Origin: Lachnospiraceae bacterium
Lineage (GTDB): Bacteria; Bacillota; Clostridia; Lachnospirales; Lachnospiraceae
NCBI GenBank assembly: GCA_910575445.1
Contig: CAJTFW010000004.1
Coordinates: 248,001-312,000 of the forward strand
Length of the DNA: 64,000 bases
Direction of reading: 5' to 3'
In this document: one piece after another, positions 54,162-62,488 of the stretch
How the letters are laid out: every line of letters begins with the position of its first letter
Position numbering within the stretch: position 1 is the stretch's first letter
Notes under the pieces: generated by a model
What the model saw: the letters and a program-made list of their open reading frames with translations, nothing else
Told to the model about the DNA's origin: nothing
Databases searched by the model: none
Made by a program: the position numbers and the translations under genes

Positions 54162-54810
54162 ATGGAATCCTCATTCCTAGCATATGATAGTGTAACTTTA
54201 TTTTTGAAAGTGTTGGTTGAAATGTTTTTGATACAAGGGACGCTCGCCACGGCCTGGTAGATGTTCCTTCCAGACCCCGCTCTCGCTTAATGGACGCCTA
54301 TAGCGGTACTAAATTCGCGACTGCGCGTTCCGCTTGCGCTCATTAAGTGCCGATGGCGCCCAATGGGTCTTGCAGGAACATCTACCAGACCATGGCGGGC
54401 TGTGCGTTGGCTCCTATACACACGTTGCAGACGGAACACTTACCCCTATATACCTACACAACATTATGCGATAGTGTCTTATATACTGTGGCTGGCCACA
54501 GTCAGCCAGGGCGGGAGGGCCATAGGTTCCTGAAAGACCCATTGGACGCCATCGGCACTTAATGAGCGCAAGCGGCGCTAAGCCGCGCAGTCGCGAATTT
54601 AGTACCGCTATAGGCGTCCATTAAGCGCGAGCGGGGTCTGGAAGGAACCTATGGCCCTCCCGTCCTAGCGTCCCTCATACCACAAAATATAAATTCCCAT
54701 TTACATTTCATCCAACCAAACCCCCACACTATCCTAGCCCCCACCCTTTTTTATTTCTATCGTGAAAGTATAGCACATTTGTGGTATACTTGTCTATAAA
54801 GGAGATTATT
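54162..54810. other. Divergent topB-tmcAL intergenic region (649 bp)
   Basis: Besides the nested inverted repeat at 54236-54676, it contains the topB leader (54162-54235), an AT-rich stretch with CTGTGG/CCACAG palindrome near 54486-54501, and 54677-54810, an unusually C-rich then AT-rich segment with a TATACT-like -10 (about 54785) for tmcAL. No coding region is supported. Confidence 0.7.
54236..54676. repeat. Large nested inverted repeat with two structured arms (~160-180 bp each)
   Basis: The left arm (about 54236-54400) and right arm (about 54496-54676) are inverted copies with a nearly identical core, e.g. CGCTTAATGGACGCCTATAG then CGGTACTAAATTCGCGACTG, and CTTGCGCTCATTAAGTGCCG. Each arm is itself a hairpin closed by its own outer stem: left CTGGTAGATGTTCC/GGAACATCTACCAG, right GGGAGGGCCATAGGTTCC/GGAACCTATGGCCCTCCC. 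The outer stems differ between arms yet stay complementary within each arm. About 95 bases of unrelated sequence separate the arms. No ORF of interest spans it. Confidence 0.9.
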
Positions 54811-55989
54811 ATGGTAGTTACTGGCGTTATCGCAGAATACAATCCATTTCATCAGGGACATGCACTTCATCTGTCATATAGTCGCACATCGACAAACGCT
54901 GATTATATTATCGTGGTGATGAGCGGTAATTATGTACAGCGTGGGGCTCTGGCGATGTTTGATAAATATACACGTGCTCACGCGGCACTTAAAAATGGAG
55001 CGGACCTTGTCTTAGAGCTTCCACCGGCTGTCTCTACGGCAAGCGCAGAATATTTTGCCAAAGGGGCGGTTGCGCTTCTAGAAGATACGGGAATTGTCAC
55101 AGACCTTTGTTTTGGAAGTGAATGTGGAGAACTTACGGAATTGATGTCTCTAGCTTCTTTTTTGGCAGAGGAGACAGAAGAATATCAGTTCTTTTTGCGA
55201 CAAGAGTTAAAAAAAGGTTCTTCTTATCCAAAGGCACGCACAGAAGCATGTCGGCAATGTGGGCATCCTGTATCACAGGCACTTCTGTCAGAGCCTAACA
55301 ACTTGCTTGGTATAGAATATTTAAAGGCTTTGATACGCACAAAAAGTTCTGTCCGCCCTCATACCCTAAAGCGCTTAGGTGCACACTATCATACACAGAG
55401 CTTTACAAAAGATGGACCCGCTTCTGCCAGTGCAATGCGTGCGATGTTATTGCAAAATCATGGCGCTTTTACACCTGAATTTTTACAGCATTTTCCTTCC
55501 AGGGAACTCTATCAGGCATATGAAGGAAAGTCTCCTTTGACAGAAGATGCCCTCTCTCTTTTATTGATAGAGCGTCTGCGGCGTAATTCGCAAGAACTCT
55601 TCCAGAATTATTTTGATGTCACCGAGGAGCTTTCTAACCGTATCAAAAACTGCCAGGATGATTTTCAATCATTTTCTCAATTTACAGACCTTCTAAAGAC
55701 CAAGAATCTGACCAGGACTTTTGTAAGTCGTGCGTTGCTTCATATTTTACTGGATATAACAGCCTATGAGCCATCCTCGGTTCTGCGGGTCTTGGGATTT
55801 CGGCAGGATGCAGCGGTACTTTTGCAGCAATTAACCAGGCATGGAAGACTTCCACTTGTAATGGATAGTGCTTCTTCTATGCTTTCGCCTAAATGGCTCT
55901 ATGCGGACAGACTCTATGAATCGGTGCGCTCCTATATACATCAGACGCCCTATCAAAAAGAAGGGCGCAGAAAAATGTTAGTAGTATAA
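54811..55989 (+). CDS. tmcAL: tRNA(Met) cytidine acetate ligase (nucleotidyltransferase)
   Basis: A 392-residue TmcAL/YlbM that activates acetate with ATP to acetylate C34 of elongator tRNA-Met. N-terminal nucleotidyltransferase motif GVIAEYNPFHQGH (HxGH-type HQGH at residues 14-17), VMSGNYVQRGALAMFDKYTR, LPPAVSTASAEYFAKGAV and GSECGELTEL. Start ATG at 54811 with AAAGGAGA. The kdpD-like gene begins 18 bases after its stop, so the three genes may share a transcript. Confidence 0.95.
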   Translation: MVVTGVIAEYNPFHQGHALHLSYSRTSTNADYIIVVMSGNYVQRGALAMFDKYTRAHAALKNGADLVLELPPAVSTASAEYFAKGAVALLEDTGIVTDLCFGSECGELTELMSLASFLAEETEEYQFFLRQELKKGSSYPKARTEACRQCGHPVSQALLSEPNNLLGIEYLKALIRTKSSVRPHTLKRLGAHYHTQSFTKDGPASASAMRAMLLQNHGAFTPEFLQHFPSRELYQAYEGKSPLTEDALSLLLIERLRRNSQELFQNYFDVTEELSNRIKNCQDDFQSFSQFTDLLKTKNLTRTFVSRALLHILLDITAYEPSSVLRVLGFRQDAAVLLQQLTRHGRLPLVMDSASSMLSPKWLYADRLYESVRSYIHQTPYQKEGRRKMLVV

Positions 55990-56007
55990 GGCTTTGGGAG
56001 GAATAGT

Positions 56008-57141
56008 TTGAAAAAATTTATCTGGAATTTATTTACTCGCTTTGTAGATCTGATTTCTCACACACATACTTTTCATGCACATTTTAGCCTGCTTTTTACG
56101 ATTGGGGCTACTCTTACGGCGACACTTTTGACTTATCTGTATCATCTGATTAGTCCTTCTGGTGGCACTAATATCGGGCTGATATATATTTTGATGATTA
56201 TGCTGATTTCCTACCATACAGACAAATATCGCTATGGAATTCTGGCTGCTATTATCAGTGTTTTTTGCATTAACTATCTGTATACCATTCCGTATTTTGA
56301 ATTTAATTTTACGATGACAGGGTATCCGATTACATTTCTTGTGATGTATGTTATCTCTATTCTGACCAGCGCCACTACGTTTCATATGAAAGACCAGGCG
56401 CGGCGGATTCAGGAGGATGAAAAGCTGATTATGGAGGCAGAGAAGGAAAAGCTTCGGGCCAATCTGCTGCGGGCGGTCTCTCATGACCTTCGCACGCCTC
56501 TGACCAGTATGATTGGGGCCAGCTCTTCCTACTTAGAAAATGAACATACTTTGGACGCAAATAGCAAGAAAGAGCTGGTACAACAGATTTATGAGGATGC
56601 TAACTGGCTTTTGCATATGGTGGAAAATCTTTTATCCGTCACCCGTATCACCGACAACGGTGTGAATGTCTTAAAAAAATCGCCCGAAGCAGTGGAAGAA
56701 ATCTTATTTGATGCAATTACCACAATGCGAAAGCGCTATCCTGAATTTCAGGTGCATGCCACGATACCAAAAGATTTTCTGGTTGCGCCTATGGACCCAC
56801 TGCTTATTAAGCAGGTGATTTTAAATCTCCTGGAAAATTCCTGGTTTCATGCAGACAGTAAAAAACCAGTAGAATGTTATCTAAATAGCGACGAAGAACA
56901 GGTCTTTATCCATGTGCGGGACTATGGAAATGGAATTCCCGAAGATAAAATCGAACATATTTTCGATGCCATGCCTTCTGCTCCCTCTTCTGCTTCAGAT
57001 ACCCGAAAAGGTATGGGGATTGGCTTGTCTATCTGTAAAGCGATTATCCGGGCACACAGCGGAACCATACAGGTTCAGCCTCACCCAGATGGTACTGAAT
57101 TTTATTTTACATTACCGAAGGAGGATATGCATTTTGAATAA
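56008..57141 (+). CDS. KdpD-like sensor histidine kinase lacking the N-terminal KdpD/USP domains
   Basis: A 377-residue kinase. Residues 25-125 hold three or four membrane segments of the DUF4118 type found in KdpD; the histidine box is AVSHDLRTPLTSMIG (His159), followed by NLLENSWFHAD (N box), DYGNGIPEDK and GMGIGLSICKAII. The long cytoplasmic N-terminal KdpD and universal-stress domains are absent. The start is TTG at 56008 with GGGAGGA six bases upstream; no ATG fits. No kdpFABC genes are near. Confidence 0.92.
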   Translation: MKKFIWNLFTRFVDLISHTHTFHAHFSLLFTIGATLTATLLTYLYHLISPSGGTNIGLIYILMIMLISYHTDKYRYGILAAIISVFCINYLYTIPYFEFNFTMTGYPITFLVMYVISILTSATTFHMKDQARRIQEDEKLIMEAEKEKLRANLLRAVSHDLRTPLTSMIGASSSYLENEHTLDANSKKELVQQIYEDANWLLHMVENLLSVTRITDNGVNVLKKSPEAVEEILFDAITTMRKRYPEFQVHATIPKDFLVAPMDPLLIKQVILNLLENSWFHADSKKPVECYLNSDEEQVFIHVRDYGNGIPEDKIEHIFDAMPSAPSSASDTRKGMGIGLSICKAIIRAHSGTIQVQPHPDGTEFYFTLPKEDMHFE

Positions 57142-57844
57142 AATGATTAAGATTCTGGTCATTGAAGATGAGAAAAATATCCGAAATTTTATTATTTCCG
57201 TACTAAATGCGCAGCAATACCAAGTGATTCCGGCTGTCACTGGAAGAGAAGGGCTCTCTCAGGCCACTTCTCAATGTCCAAATCTGATTCTTTTAGACCT
57301 TGGTCTACCCGATATGGATGGTATGGAAATCATTACTAAAATCCGGGAATGGAGCAGTACCCCCATCATTGTTATCTCTGCCCGTATTCAGGAAGATGAC
57401 AAGGTCTTGGCACTCGATGCTGGTGCAGACGATTATATCACCAAACCTTTTGGCAATTCCGAGCTTCTGGCACGTATCCGCACTGCCCTTCGCCATAGCA
57501 ACCGTCTTCATATTGGAGGAGCCATTGTCAACAGGCCCTATCGCTGTGGTGGACTGCTTATTGACTTTGAAAAGCACCAGGTGACAAGAGATGGCCAGGA
57601 AATCCATCTGACTCAAAATGAATTTAAGATTGTCTCTTTGCTTGCCAAAAACTGTGGCCGTGTTCTGCTCTACGACCATCTTATTGAACATATCTGGGGG
57701 CCCTATTCTGAGAATGACAATACAATTCTTCGAGTCAATATGGCCAATATCCGCCGAAAATTAGAACCTAACCCGGCAGAGCCTATCTATATCTTTACAG
57801 AAATCGGCGTTGGATACCGGATGGCCGAAGAAGACCCCATATAA
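57134..57844 (+). CDS. KdpE-like OmpR-family response regulator
   Basis: A 236-residue regulator: receiver with VIEDEKNIRNF, phospho-Asp55 in LLDLGLPDMDGME, ADDYITKPFGNSELLAR; winged helix with IHLTQNEFKIVSLLAKNCG, LIEHIWGPYSEND and FTEIGVGYRMA. I chose TTG 57134 (AAGGAGG nine bases upstream) over ATG 57143, which is 18 bases from the site; the TTG overlaps kdpD by eight bases. Both genes of this pair begin with TTG. Confidence 0.93.
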   Translation: MNKMIKILVIEDEKNIRNFIISVLNAQQYQVIPAVTGREGLSQATSQCPNLILLDLGLPDMDGMEIITKIREWSSTPIIVISARIQEDDKVLALDAGADDYITKPFGNSELLARIRTALRHSNRLHIGGAIVNRPYRCGGLLIDFEKHQVTRDGQEIHLTQNEFKIVSLLAKNCGRVLLYDHLIEHIWGPYSENDNTILRVNMANIRRKLEPNPAEPIYIFTEIGVGYRMAEEDPI

Positions 57845-57856
57845 AAATCCATAAAG

Positions 57857-57916
57857 CAAATCCCCTATAGGAAGCAGGGATTTCAGGAACCTGCGCCTCT
57901 AGGGGATTTGTTTTTA
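57857..57916 (+). terminator. Intrinsic terminator of the kdpDE-like operon
   Basis: A 15-bp stem with one mismatch (57857-57871 with 57896-57910), 24-base loop, then TTTTTAT. On the minus strand it ends in a weaker T-rich run and could partly stop the convergent riboswitch transcript. Confidence 0.88.
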
Positions 57917-57950
57917 TATTGGTCAGATGTGCCATTCTTATGCGAAATAT

Positions 57951-58109
57951 TTATGGAGGCCTACGCATAAACACCTGACCTTCTATTGTGCATGACTGCT
58001 TGAGATTCCTCATTAAAAGCCGCCTTAACCCACAAGCCGACAATTCATAAGATAAAAGCGCGCCATTTCGCTCTATCTGTTGGATGTTAAGCCTTGCCCG
58101 GAAGCTCAT
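57951..58109 (-). CDS. Possible 52-residue ORF directly downstream of an orphan cobalamin riboswitch
   Basis: An open frame from ATG 58109 to TAA 57951, starting seven bases after the riboswitch P1 stem. It is Arg/Leu-rich (begins MSFRARLNIQQIERNG, later YELSACGLRRLLMRNL) and ends in RRPP. There is no Shine-Dalgarno, so it may be a remnant of the gene once controlled by the riboswitch, a spurious frame, or part of a non-coding transcript. Low confidence. Confidence 0.25.
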   Translation of the reverse strand: MSFRARLNIQQIERNGALLSYELSACGLRRLLMRNLKQSCTIEGQVFMRRPP

Positions 58110-58115
58110 CTCATA

Positions 58116-58288
58116 TGTCAAGCAGGTTTCCTGGCTTACGGATCAGTCATCTGTCCTCCCCCTTCTCGCATGTTATATCGGGTTATGCAATGGGATACTA
58201 TGAAGACAGACTCTCCGAATACAGTGACCGGATCGTTCAGGATTCTCACCTGATTCCCTCTTCGCACATCTTCTGTACGCACTTGACA
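58116..58288 (-). ncRNA. Second cobalamin riboswitch, with no recognisable downstream gene
   Basis: Minus-strand core GGGAATCAGGTGAGAATCC, TGAACGATCCGGTCACTGTA and 3' GCCAGGAAACCTGCTTGAC match the first riboswitch almost exactly. P1 is TGTCAAG (58282-58288) with CTTGACA (58116-58122), fully paired. It has a perfect promoter upstream. Downstream on the same strand there are only about 200 bases before the terminator of the convergent kdpDE-like operon. Confidence 0.93.
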
Positions 58289-58310
58289 CAGCACTTGCTG
58301 CACGATATAT

Positions 58311-58339
58311 ATTATAGCTCTTATCTATAGTGTTGTCAA
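58311..58339 (-). promoter_or_regulatory. Perfect SigA consensus promoter of the orphan riboswitch
   Basis: Minus strand TTGACA (58334-58339), 17-bp spacer, TATAAT (58311-58316), about 23 bases before the riboswitch. Confidence 0.88.
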
Positions 58340-58425
58340 CTTTTTTCAGGATAGAAACACGACAAACACATAAATGGTTCATCGTTTCTTTCTCATGGAT
58401 AACAAGCGTGGCATGGCAGCATTAA

Positions 58426-59280
58426 TTAGTCCAATACAATCTCAAATTCAACATCAAAATCAAAATCTTCAAGATTCGCCCTCTGTACACTTTTTACCCT
58501 AAAATTGACGGGGCGCACTGGTAAATCTTTCGCTTTTATGGTATCTGTTTCAAACATTCCAAAAGAACCAGCGTGGATTGTCATTTTAAGCTCTTCTTTT
58601 GATGAGGAAAAAAATTTCAGCTTTCGGGAAGATCTTCTTCGCAAATCCCGCATCATTTGCAGAACGACAGGCTCGCCATCTATCAGTATATCATTACCTT
58701 CTGCATCCACAAGCACAAATTCCATTCTGACATAGGACCAGTTTTCCTCTGTCTGATTAAATAAATAGCCGCAAATTTTATAATTTTCATATTCTTCTTC
58801 TGCTTTTCCATCATATCCCTGCTTATAAGCAAAAATATCAACATCTTCTGGTTTACTTGACGAAGAACCAAGAAAGGCATGTAGCATATAATCCTCTTCA
58901 GGTATTGTGCTGTATTCGTCTGGCACAAGCTGTTCCGACGTCAGATTTAAAAGTGCAGGAAGCATGCTAATCCTGGATATGGGTGTGAAAGTCAGGAGAG
59001 CGCAGAGAATACCGCCCACTAACAGCCTTGTCCCGGTGCGTGTGCTTTCACCATTTTCTGCGCACAATTCCCTTAACTTATCGCCTAGAAATGCACTGAT
59101 TCCGGCTAGGCCTATTGTCTTAAAGTCAGGAATAAAAAGAATCTCTGACAGTATGGAATATGATATGGCACGATTTGCGTCTCTCGTAGAGCCGAACAGG
59201 TCAGGGATTCCTAAAAAATTTATGATAGCCAAGATAAAAAATATCTCCCCGGATATTCTCAATAGTTTCTTTTTGTCCAT
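58426..59280 (-). CDS. Membrane protein of unknown function
   Basis: A 284-residue protein with an N-terminal hydrophobic segment (about residues 10-25), a second and third hydrophobic stretch (about 47-65 and 85-110), and a C-terminal beta-rich region (VRMEFVLVDAEGNDILIDG). Start ATG at 59280 with AGAGGA; a longer frame to 59355 has no binding site. The C-terminal part could be an FxLYD-like or Ig-like domain; not recognised with confidence. It follows another unknown membrane protein gene by 113 bases. Confidence 0.6.
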   Translation of the reverse strand: MDKKKLLRISGEIFFILAIINFLGIPDLFGSTRDANRAISYSILSEILFIPDFKTIGLAGISAFLGDKLRELCAENGESTRTGTRLLVGGILCALLTFTPISRISMLPALLNLTSEQLVPDEYSTIPEEDYMLHAFLGSSSSKPEDVDIFAYKQGYDGKAEEEYENYKICGYLFNQTEENWSYVRMEFVLVDAEGNDILIDGEPVVLQMMRDLRRRSSRKLKFFSSSKEELKMTIHAGSFGMFETDTIKAKDLPVRPVNFRVKSVQRANLEDFDFDVEFEIVLD

Positions 59281-59393
59281 GGTTTTCCTCTTTTGCCTTA
59301 CATTTATTCCCGCGAGCAATGAGCCAAATGCTGTGTTTGCACGCACATTTCTCAATTTTCATCAGGCAAGGGCAATGGTGGAACATTTATTTT

Positions 59394-60326
59394 CTAGTAA
59401 TATCCAGCGGTATCTGCTATACCATCCAATTTGATAAAGTTTGCCAAATTCATCATATTTGCAAAACGAAGTTGCTCTTGGATTTTTTGCTGACCATTGA
59501 CCAGCTGATTTAGCCGTTTTGTCTGCTCTTTCTGGTATGCAATCATTTCCTTGTGCTGGCTTGTATTTTCAAACAGGTTTACCATCTCTTTGACAGAATC
59601 CGCCCGGTCGTTTCGGATAGCATGCAGAAAGAAATCAACGGCTTCGACGCTGTAATAATCCGGTGGAAACCAACTTGGTGCATGAGTGCGTAATTCTTGT
59701 TGAAACGCACTATATTGGTCATACAATGCCTTTCGCTTTGCTCGCACCTGTTCATTATTAACAGCAATATCTTGATTGGTCGCAGCAATTTTTTGGTTTT
59801 TCTTGGCTATGAAAAAAACCTCTATTCCGACAACCGCCAAAAATACTGTGATGCCTAGTGCCCCGCCTTCAAGAACAATGCTTATCACCATAACATAAAA
59901 GAAAAATATGCTGATGTAATGGACAATAACGGCAATGAGTCCAAACAGGCCTATATCATTGCGTGTTTGCCGTCTAATAGCCATAAGAGTGAAAAATCCC
60001 GCTTCCGTACTAAATGTTTTTACACCTGCCATAATAATCTTTTTGCTTATAAACGATACCGAAAACAGAAATGCCAGTGTCATCAGATACGTAGGGCCTA
60101 ATGCATCATGGAATACTACCGTGGCCAGCGCGGAAAGTGCAAATGCGCTGATGGTAAAGAGCTTTTTAAAATCCTTTAAAATCGTCTCTTTGATACTGAT
60201 TGCACTCTTCTTTTTACGGAAATTTCGTTCTTGGGCAATGTAGCGGCTAAGAACCTCCTGCATGTTAGCCAACATACCCTGCACATAAGTTAATCCCTGC
60301 AATAGTTCTTTTTTAGTCGGTGTCAT
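59394..60326 (-). CDS. Membrane protein of unknown function with coiled-coil ends
   Basis: A 310-residue protein: a charged N-terminal region (KKELLQGLTYVQGMLANMQ), four hydrophobic segments (about residues 54-185) and a helical, Gln/Lys-rich C-terminal cytoplasmic region (QIQEQLRFANMM type). A motif WFPPDYYSVEAVDFF lies near residue 215. Its ATG overlaps the stop of the 21-codon leader ORF (ATGA), so translation is likely coupled. Family not recognised. Confidence 0.65.
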   Translation of the reverse strand: MTPTKKELLQGLTYVQGMLANMQEVLSRYIAQERNFRKKKSAISIKETILKDFKKLFTISAFALSALATVVFHDALGPTYLMTLAFLFSVSFISKKIIMAGVKTFSTEAGFFTLMAIRRQTRNDIGLFGLIAVIVHYISIFFFYVMVISIVLEGGALGITVFLAVVGIEVFFIAKKNQKIAATNQDIAVNNEQVRAKRKALYDQYSAFQQELRTHAPSWFPPDYYSVEAVDFFLHAIRNDRADSVKEMVNLFENTSQHKEMIAYQKEQTKRLNQLVNGQQKIQEQLRFANMMNLANFIKLDGIADTAGYY

Positions 60327-60388
60327 TTCTGCTCACCTCCTAGTTTGTCCATTAAAGGACTAGTAAAGATAGTAATACGCCTCTTCAT
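60323..60388 (-). CDS. Twenty-one-codon leader ORF
   Basis: ATG at 60388 with AGGAGG five bases upstream; the peptide starts MKRRITIFTSPLMDKLGG and its TGA overlaps the ATG of the next gene. It also carries the Shine-Dalgarno (AGGAGGTGAGC) of that gene. It is the in-frame tail of a longer 77-codon frame to 60556 whose upstream part lacks a start site. Confidence 0.5.
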   Translation of the reverse strand: MKRRITIFTSPLMDKLGGEQK

Positions 60389-60787
60389 GTGTACCTCCTG
60401 CCATAATACGGCTATGTTATTCTCGTCGGTACTTACCTTTGGGGGTGGTACTTCCCATCCCCCGCAGGCATTTTCCCGCCGAGACAACAAAAGCGGCGCA
60501 GGGGAAATAATCCCTACACCGCTTGAAGCTACGCACACATCCATGGATTTTCCCATTGATTATTGCCAGGAAAACCGTTATAATGGATTTTGGGCGCAGT
60601 AATTTCTGCTGTGTGGGACGCTACCTCGTCCTGCATAGGGGCGTGGAGTGGTGGCACACTCCGCGCCCTGCCTTTTTACTTCTGTGTCTCGTAGGTTCAT
60701 TTTACAACAAGTCTGAATAAATTGCAATAGGTTGATTGACATGGTTCGACAGACTGCATAGACAGCCTGAAAATTGCTGGCTGTTGT
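60389..60787 (-). other. Non-coding or decayed region upstream of the unknown membrane gene pair
   Basis: On the minus strand three short frames follow one another with Pro/Gly/Cys-rich composition: a 40-codon frame starting ATG at about 60700 (begins MNLRDTEVKRQGAE), a 35-codon frame 60636-60529 (begins MQDEVASHTAEI, ends ENPWMCA), and the frame 60556-60323 (SSGVGIISPAPLLLSRRENA within it). None has a Shine-Dalgarno until the leader ORF. Peptides of this type recall small ORFs of clostridial integrative elements, from memory and unverified. A TG duplication near 60536 could have split the second and third frames. A hairpin with a T-run on the plus strand is at 60638-60677. Confidence 0.4.
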
Positions 60788-62488
60788 CTACACAACCTTT
60801 CCACCTTCCATCCGATACACTCTGTCACACCCCTTTAGCGTACTTGTCCTATGTGCAATCATCAAAAGCATACACTTTCCTCTAAGCGCTTCCACTGCCT
60901 CCATCACCGCTTGTTCTGTCTCTGTATCAAGCGCTGACGTCGCCTCATCTAGCACCAGAATCCTTGGCCTTTGATATAATGCCCTTGCAATTCCAATTCG
61001 TTGTCTCTGCCCGCCTGAGAGCCTTACGCCGAGTTCTCCAATCCTGGTATCAAGCCCATCTTCTAGCTGTTCTACAAACGCAAGCAACTGCGCTTCTTTC
61101 AGCGCTCTTTTCACCTGTTCTTCTTCTATCTGTGAGTCTGGTATCCCAAATGCGATATTTCTTCGAATCGTATCATCTGCAAGATAGATAGTCTGTGGAA
61201 TATATCCAATCTGTCTTCTCCATTCTGTCTGATAATCCCGAATATCCTGCTCCCCATAGCAGATTCTCCCGCTGTCAGGCTGCAAAAGTCCTAGTAAAAG
61301 GTCCACAAATGTTGTCTTTCCAGCCCCGGAACTTCCGATAAATCCAATCGATGCATGGACTGGAAGTGTAAGATTTACATCCTTTAATACCATTTGGCTG
61401 CTTCCTGGATATCTAAAAGACACATGTTCAAAGCAAATCGTATCTGCCTTAGAAAGCTCTTTTTCGCTTTTTATAGCTGCTCCTTCCTGCGCTTCTAGAA
61501 GGTCTTCGTAGATTCGATCGATGGATATTTTCTGAAAAAGTATCCTGCTTAAAAGTTGATTGACCTGATTCATGGATGGCAGCAATCGAAAAGCAGCAAC
61601 TGCGAAAACTGATAACTTTGGAATCAATTCTTCAATCCGAACTCCTGCATATAGTTGAAAAAGCACCATGCCAAGTACACCACAGACACACACGGTTTCT
61701 ATCAGATATTTAGGTGCTTGCTGAAAGATTTGGCTTCTCTTTAGACTAGAGGCATAACGCTTTCCATTTTCCACATAAGCCTGTACAAAGTACGATTCCC
61801 TTGCAAGCACTTTAATCTCCTTAATGCCTCCCATTGCCTGATTGACCGCCTGAATCATCTTTCCATTATAGGTCTGATTTTGCTTGCCATATGTTTGCGT
61901 CCGCCCCCGCATAAATGAAAAATACACAAACGAACACATTCCAAGCAAAAAGACTACCACCAGCGTAATCAAAGGGTCCATACAGATTAGAAAGACAATT
62001 AGCATACCAATCATCATTAGATTCGAAAATAAATCGATGCCATCCATCAGAAGCTCATACAGGTTGTTGACATCTGCCGTCACACTGCGCAGCACTTCTG
62101 AAGAATTCTTTTGCAGATGAAACGTGTAGGGCTTTTTCATATAGCTTTCCATCAAGCGGCCCGACAACTCCAGTCGATTGTTAAAAATAAAACGAAATTG
62201 AAGATATTTCATAAAGAGAAGATATATATTTTTCACAAGATAGACAGCCATCAAAAGAAGCCCTGTTACAAATAGCAGTTCTCTCCTAGAAGAAACTCCA
62301 AAAGTAGTTCCTATAAGCTCTAGTCCTTCTCCATATGCCCCTTCTGGCTCCATTACCAGCTGGACAAAAGGCAGAATCAGAGATACTCCCATAAATTCAA
62401 GCAAAGAGCCTATAAATAAAATACATGTCAGGGCCAAAAATTTTATTTTCTGTTTTCTGGAAAAAATCACTCTGATTTTGTAGAACAT
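60788..62488 (-). CDS. ABC transporter, fused permease-ATPase (PglK/MsbA-like flippase)
   Basis: A 566-residue half-transporter. The N-terminal ~310 residues have six membrane segments; the ATPase has Walker A GSSGAGKTT (about residue 372), Q-loop GYIPQ, signature RLSGGQRQRIGIARALY and Walker B RILVLDEATSALDTE, then an H-loop IAHRTSTL. The N-terminal LEFMGVSLILPFVQLVMEP is typical of PglK-type lipid-linked oligosaccharide flippases and heterocyst-type exporters. Its start overlaps the DUF3021 gene by 22 bases, so it belongs to the LytTR operon. The substrate is not identified. Confidence 0.9.
   Translation of the reverse strand: MFYKIRVIFSRKQKIKFLALTCILFIGSLLEFMGVSLILPFVQLVMEPEGAYGEGLELIGTTFGVSSRRELLFVTGLLLMAVYLVKNIYLLFMKYLQFRFIFNNRLELSGRLMESYMKKPYTFHLQKNSSEVLRSVTADVNNLYELLMDGIDLFSNLMMIGMLIVFLICMDPLITLVVVFLLGMCSFVYFSFMRGRTQTYGKQNQTYNGKMIQAVNQAMGGIKEIKVLARESYFVQAYVENGKRYASSLKRSQIFQQAPKYLIETVCVCGVLGMVLFQLYAGVRIEELIPKLSVFAVAAFRLLPSMNQVNQLLSRILFQKISIDRIYEDLLEAQEGAAIKSEKELSKADTICFEHVSFRYPGSSQMVLKDVNLTLPVHASIGFIGSSGAGKTTFVDLLLGLLQPDSGRICYGEQDIRDYQTEWRRQIGYIPQTIYLADDTIRRNIAFGIPDSQIEEEQVKRALKEAQLLAFVEQLEDGLDTRIGELGVRLSGGQRQRIGIARALYQRPRILVLDEATSALDTETEQAVMEAVEALRGKCMLLMIAHRTSTLKGCDRVYRMEGGKVV

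Noticed and set aside
54236-54676. CRISPR array or tRNA-like structures
   Set aside because: Only two inverted copies, no regularly spaced direct repeats, no cas genes, and no tRNA anticodon or acceptor pattern.
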